This document shows positions 61,243 to 64,000 of a stretch of DNA of 64,000 nucleotides, one piece after another; positions within the stretch are counted from its first letter, which is position 1, and each line of letters begins with the position of its first letter. The notes below the pieces were generated by a model. The model made no database searches and had not been told where the DNA came from. It saw only the letters and a list, made by a program, of their open reading frames with translations. The position numbers and the translations under genes are program-made. Source of the stretch: Streptomyces blattellae (GTDB taxonomy: Bacteria > Actinomycetota > Actinomycetes > Streptomycetales > Streptomycetaceae); the NCBI RefSeq assembly GCF_009709555.1, contig NZ_WJBG01000244.1:16506-80505 (forward strand), read 5' to 3'.

Positions 61243-64000
61243 GTGACCGTGCGACCGGACTTCAAGGAGCCTGCCAGATGCCGCCCCGACCTGGTCATCG
61301 GCCGGGAGGAACTGGTCGCTCAGGCGCGTGAGCAACTCGGCCGGGGCGGCAGCGTGCTGCTCCACGGTCCCGCCGGAATAGGAAAGTCGATGCTCATGCG
61401 GGCATTGGCCGCACAATATGCCGAAGCGGCACGGACCGTGTTGCGCTGCTCGGCCACCGAGTCCGAATCCCACCTCCCCTTCCTCGCCCTGGCCGATCTG
61501 CTCGGTCTCGCCCTGGACGAGGTGTCCGGCCAACTGCCCGCCGCCCAGCGCACCGCCCTGGAGTCCGCACTCACCGGCCGCGGCGAGTCCACCCTCCAGC
61601 GCGACGGCCTCGCGCTGCGCCTGGCGGTGCTGTCCGCGCTGCGCGCGCTCGCCGCCGCGGGACCCGTTCTGATCGTCGCCGACGACCTGCAGTGGCTGGA
61701 CCCGGCCAGCGCCGAACTCCTCGGCTTCGCCGCCCGCCGTCTCGGCGACACCCCGGTACGGATGCTGGGCGCGGTGCGAACGGAGGGCCAGGAGTACGAC
61801 CGGCATCTACGCGCGTCCCCACCGGACACCCTCGCCGTCCGGCTCGACCCGCTCTCCCGCACCCAGGTCTCCGAACTCCTCGATCACCGCGGCTACCCGG
61901 GGCTGTCCCGCTCCACCGTCCGCGAGATCCACCGCACCAGCGGCGGCAATCCGCTGTTCGCCCTCGAACTGGGCCGCGCGCTCGCCGAGAGCGCGGCCCG
62001 TCCCCGGCCGGGCGAGCCGCTGCCGGTGCCGACCTCGCTGCGGGCCCTCGTCCTCAGCCGCCTGGAGAACCTCTCCGACGAGGTCCGTAACACCCTGCTC
62101 GTGGCCAGCGCGGGCGCCCGCCCCACACTGGCCCTGCTGCACGCGGCCGGCCGTGCGAACGCCGAGGCCGAGACCGCCCAGGCCGCGACGCTGGGCCTGC
62201 TGGCGACCGAGCCCGAGGGCCCGGCCGTACGGTTCGCGCATCCGCTGGTCTCGGCCGCGCTGTATGCGGAGGCCACCGCGCAGGAGCGGCGGGCCGCGCA
62301 TGCCGCGCTGTCCACGGCGGCCTCCGACCCGATCGAGCGGGCCCGGCATCTGGCCCTGGCGACGACCGGCACCGACCCGGAGGTGGCGGCCCGGCTCGCT
62401 CAGGCCGCCGCCCTGGCCCGGGACCGGGGCGCACCGGCCGTGGCCTCCTCGCTCGGGCTGCTCGCGGCCCGGCACGCCCCGGCGGACGGCGAACCGACCC
62501 CGGAGGCGCTGCGGTTGCAGGCCGCCGAGGACGCGATCACCGCCGGGGACCTGGACCTCGCCCGGGACATCGCGCGGGAGGTGCTCGGCCGGACGTCCGT
62601 GCCCGAGGACCGGGTGCGGGCCTGGATCATCGTGATCGACACGGCGGGACACGCCATGACGGAGGTCGACTCGGTCTTCCCGCAGGCCCTCGCCGACGCG
62701 GGCGACGACCCGAAACTGCTCGCCCTGATCCACTACCAGCTCGCCTGGCGGGGCCTGCTCGTGGAGGGCGACTTCGACGAGGCCCGCCGGGCGGCCGCGT
62801 ACTCGGCGGAGCTGGCCGAGCGGGCCGGCGACCGGTACACCGAGCTGATGGCGCTCTCCTTCCAGGCCCAGATCGAGACCCTGATGGGCCATGCGAACGC
62901 CCCCGCGACGATCCGGCGTGCGTTGACGGAGCCTCAGGATCCGCGGGTGGCCTGCCATCACAACGGGGCCGGCTACTCCCGGTTCCGCTGGCTGATCATG
63001 AGCGATCAGCTGCCCGAGGCCCGGGCGACGGTCACCGCGCTGCTGCGCGAGGTACGGCGGCGCGGCTCCGTCGAGAGCGAGGTGCACTTCCTGCGCGGGG
63101 TGGCCGAGACCGAACTGCGCTCCGGGCACTGCGGCCGTGCGCTGGACCTGGCCCGGGAGGGTCTGCGGCTGGCCCGGGACAGCGGGATCGGTGAGGTGGC
63201 CTCCGCCGTTCTCACCTCGATCGCCGAAGCCTCGGGCGGCGAGGTGGACCGGGCGCTGGACCTGGCCCGGGAAGCGGTCGAGCACGCCGAGGAGGGCGGC
63301 GACCAGGTGTACGTCTCCCGGGCACTGGCCGCCCTGGGGTACGCCCAGCTGGTCGCCGGGGACGCGCCGGAGGCGGTCCGGTCGCTGCGGCGGGTGCGGG
63401 AACTGGAGCACGGGCTCGGCATCACCGACCCGGCGCGCGGCCGCTGGCACGGCGACCTCGCCGAGGCGCTGGTGCGGATCGGCGAGCCGGCCGAGGCGCA
63501 GGACCTCATCGACGTCACCCGCGAACAGGCGATGCGGCTCGGCCGTGAGAGCGTGCTCGCCGTACTGGACCGGGCTCAGGCCCTGGTGCGGGCGGCACGC
63601 GGTGAACACGACGCCGCCGTGGCCCAGCTGACGTCGGTTCAGGACCGGCTCGGCAAACTGGGCTACGGCCTGGAGGAGGCCCGGACCGCGTTCGTCCTGG
63701 CCTCGCTGCGCGCCCGGCGGCCCGGCCGAACCGATGGGGCACGCCGGGGCCGGGAGAGCGAGTGGGGGAGCACTCAGGCCACTCAGGCCACTCAGCCCCG
63801 AAAGGCCGAGCACGGCCGGGCTCCCGACACCGGCTCCGGCGCCCCGCGGGCGGACCGGGGCAGCGGGACGTCGTACGACGAAGCGGCCCGGCTGCTGCGC
63901 CGCTGCCGGGCGCTGCCATGGCTGCGCCAGGTGGATGCGGCGGTTGACGCGAGCCCGCCGGAGCCCGCCGCCCAGCCGCCCGCCGCCCTCGACGGGCTGG
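61243..64000 (+). CDS. LuxR-family (LAL) ATPase regulator, 3' end outside window
   Basis: GTG 61243 follows GGAGGGGAG and the frame stays open to the window end (at least 919 residues). The N-terminus has a Walker A, LLHGPAGIGKSMLMRAL near residue 41, Walker B LIVADDLQWLDPASAEL near 145, then the AAA tail motif SGGNPLFALELGRAL and long helical TPR-like repeats. This is the LAL layout; the C-terminal LuxR HTH is expected just beyond the edge. LALs activate promoters in response to small molecules. It probably controls the divergent acyl-CoA synthetase. Confidence 0.88.
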   Translation, partial: MTVRPDFKEPARCRPDLVIGREELVAQAREQLGRGGSVLLHGPAGIGKSMLMRALAAQYAEAARTVLRCSATESESHLPFLALADLLGLALDEVSGQLPAAQRTALESALTGRGESTLQRDGLALRLAVLSALRALAAAGPVLIVADDLQWLDPASAELLGFAARRLGDTPVRMLGAVRTEGQEYDRHLRASPPDTLAVRLDPLSRTQVSELLDHRGYPGLSRSTVREIHRTSGGNPLFALELGRALAESAARPRPGEPLPVPTSLRALVLSRLENLSDEVRNTLLVASAGARPTLALLHAAGRANAEAETAQAATLGLLATEPEGPAVRFAHPLVSAALYAEATAQERRAAHAALSTAASDPIERARHLALATTGTDPEVAARLAQAAALARDRGAPAVASSLGLLAARHAPADGEPTPEALRLQAAEDAITAGDLDLARDIAREVLGRTSVPEDRVRAWIIVIDTAGHAMTEVDSVFPQALADAGDDPKLLALIHYQLAWRGLLVEGDFDEARRAAAYSAELAERAGDRYTELMALSFQAQIETLMGHANAPATIRRALTEPQDPRVACHHNGAGYSRFRWLIMSDQLPEARATVTALLREVRRRGSVESEVHFLRGVAETELRSGHCGRALDLAREGLRLARDSGIGEVASAVLTSIAEASGGEVDRALDLAREAVEHAEEGGDQVYVSRALAALGYAQLVAGDAPEAVRSLRRVRELEHGLGITDPARGRWHGDLAEALVRIGEPAEAQDLIDVTREQAMRLGRESVLAVLDRAQALVRAARGEHDAAVAQLTSVQDRLGKLGYGLEEARTAFVLASLRARRPGRTDGARRGRESEWGSTQATQATQPRKAEHGRAPDTGSGAPRADRGSGTSYDEAARLLRRCRALPWLRQVDAAVDASPPEPAAQPPAALDGL

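Overview
The window is high-GC actinobacterial DNA, almost certainly from a Streptomyces chromosome. Supporting signs are the codon use, GTG starts, ATGA/GTGA start-stop overlaps, an XRE-DUF397 pair with an ATP-binding partner, a UPF0045/HTH_22 pair and hairpin terminators without U-tracts. No tRNA or rRNA gene was found.

The two flanks hold one physiological unit: purine/ureide and glyoxylate catabolism. On the left are allantoinase, an IclR (AllR-type) regulator, a MobA-like nucleotidyltransferase and malate synthase (132-5649). On the right are 8-oxoguanine deaminase, urate oxidase, HIU hydrolase and OHCU decarboxylase (46437-49770), then hydroxypyruvate isomerase, tartronate semialdehyde reductase and glyoxylate carboligase (53896-58238). 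Together they take 8-oxoguanine-derived urate to allantoin, then glyoxylate, then malate or glycerate. A 15-bp operator, TTCCR-N5-YGGAA, lies in the promoters of allantoinase, the IclR gene, malate synthase, hydroxypyruvate isomerase and glyoxylate carboligase, so the halves form one regulon despite about 40 kb of other DNA between them. A second motif, TTCAAC-N5-GTTGAA, is shared by the allantoinase and uricase-operon promoters.

Between the flanks is accessory DNA. Its centre (7323-26175) is a hybrid NRPS-PKS locus resembling a dissociated yersiniabactin assembly line. It encodes CP-Cy-A(Cys)-CP, KS-AT-KR-CP-Cy-TE, two methyltransferases that look like excised NRPS/PKS domains, CP-Cy*-CP with a damaged cyclization motif, and a separate methyltransferase. 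Across a bidirectional promoter lie a thioredoxin-reductase-like flavoprotein and a saccharopine-dehydrogenase-like reductase. Fur/Zur-type boxes sit at both ends, suggesting a metallophore controlled by metal status, zinc being most likely. No starter-acid synthase, aryl-AMP ligase, MbtH, PPTase or transporter is present, and there are remnants of a P450, a methyltransferase and an ABC ATPase.

The accessory block continues with an FHA gene beside two genes that both lost their 5' ends (26347-28570), two head-to-head NIS siderophore synthetases (28598-31749), a surface vWA pair (31781-33810), an HxlR regulator divergent from an aminotransferase, a WhiJ-like regulatory trio, an acetyltransferase and a phosphotransferase. 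A flavin-monooxygenase/hydrolase operon follows (39571-43770), ending in its own Crp-type regulator and starting with a Crp-type box. Two copies of a palindromic dispersed repeat (33.85 and 43.9 kb), an integrase remnant (50.6 kb) and a possible catalase remnant (55.8 kb) point to repeated rearrangement. The right end carries an acyl-CoA synthetase divergent from a large LuxR-type (LAL) regulator cut by the window edge.
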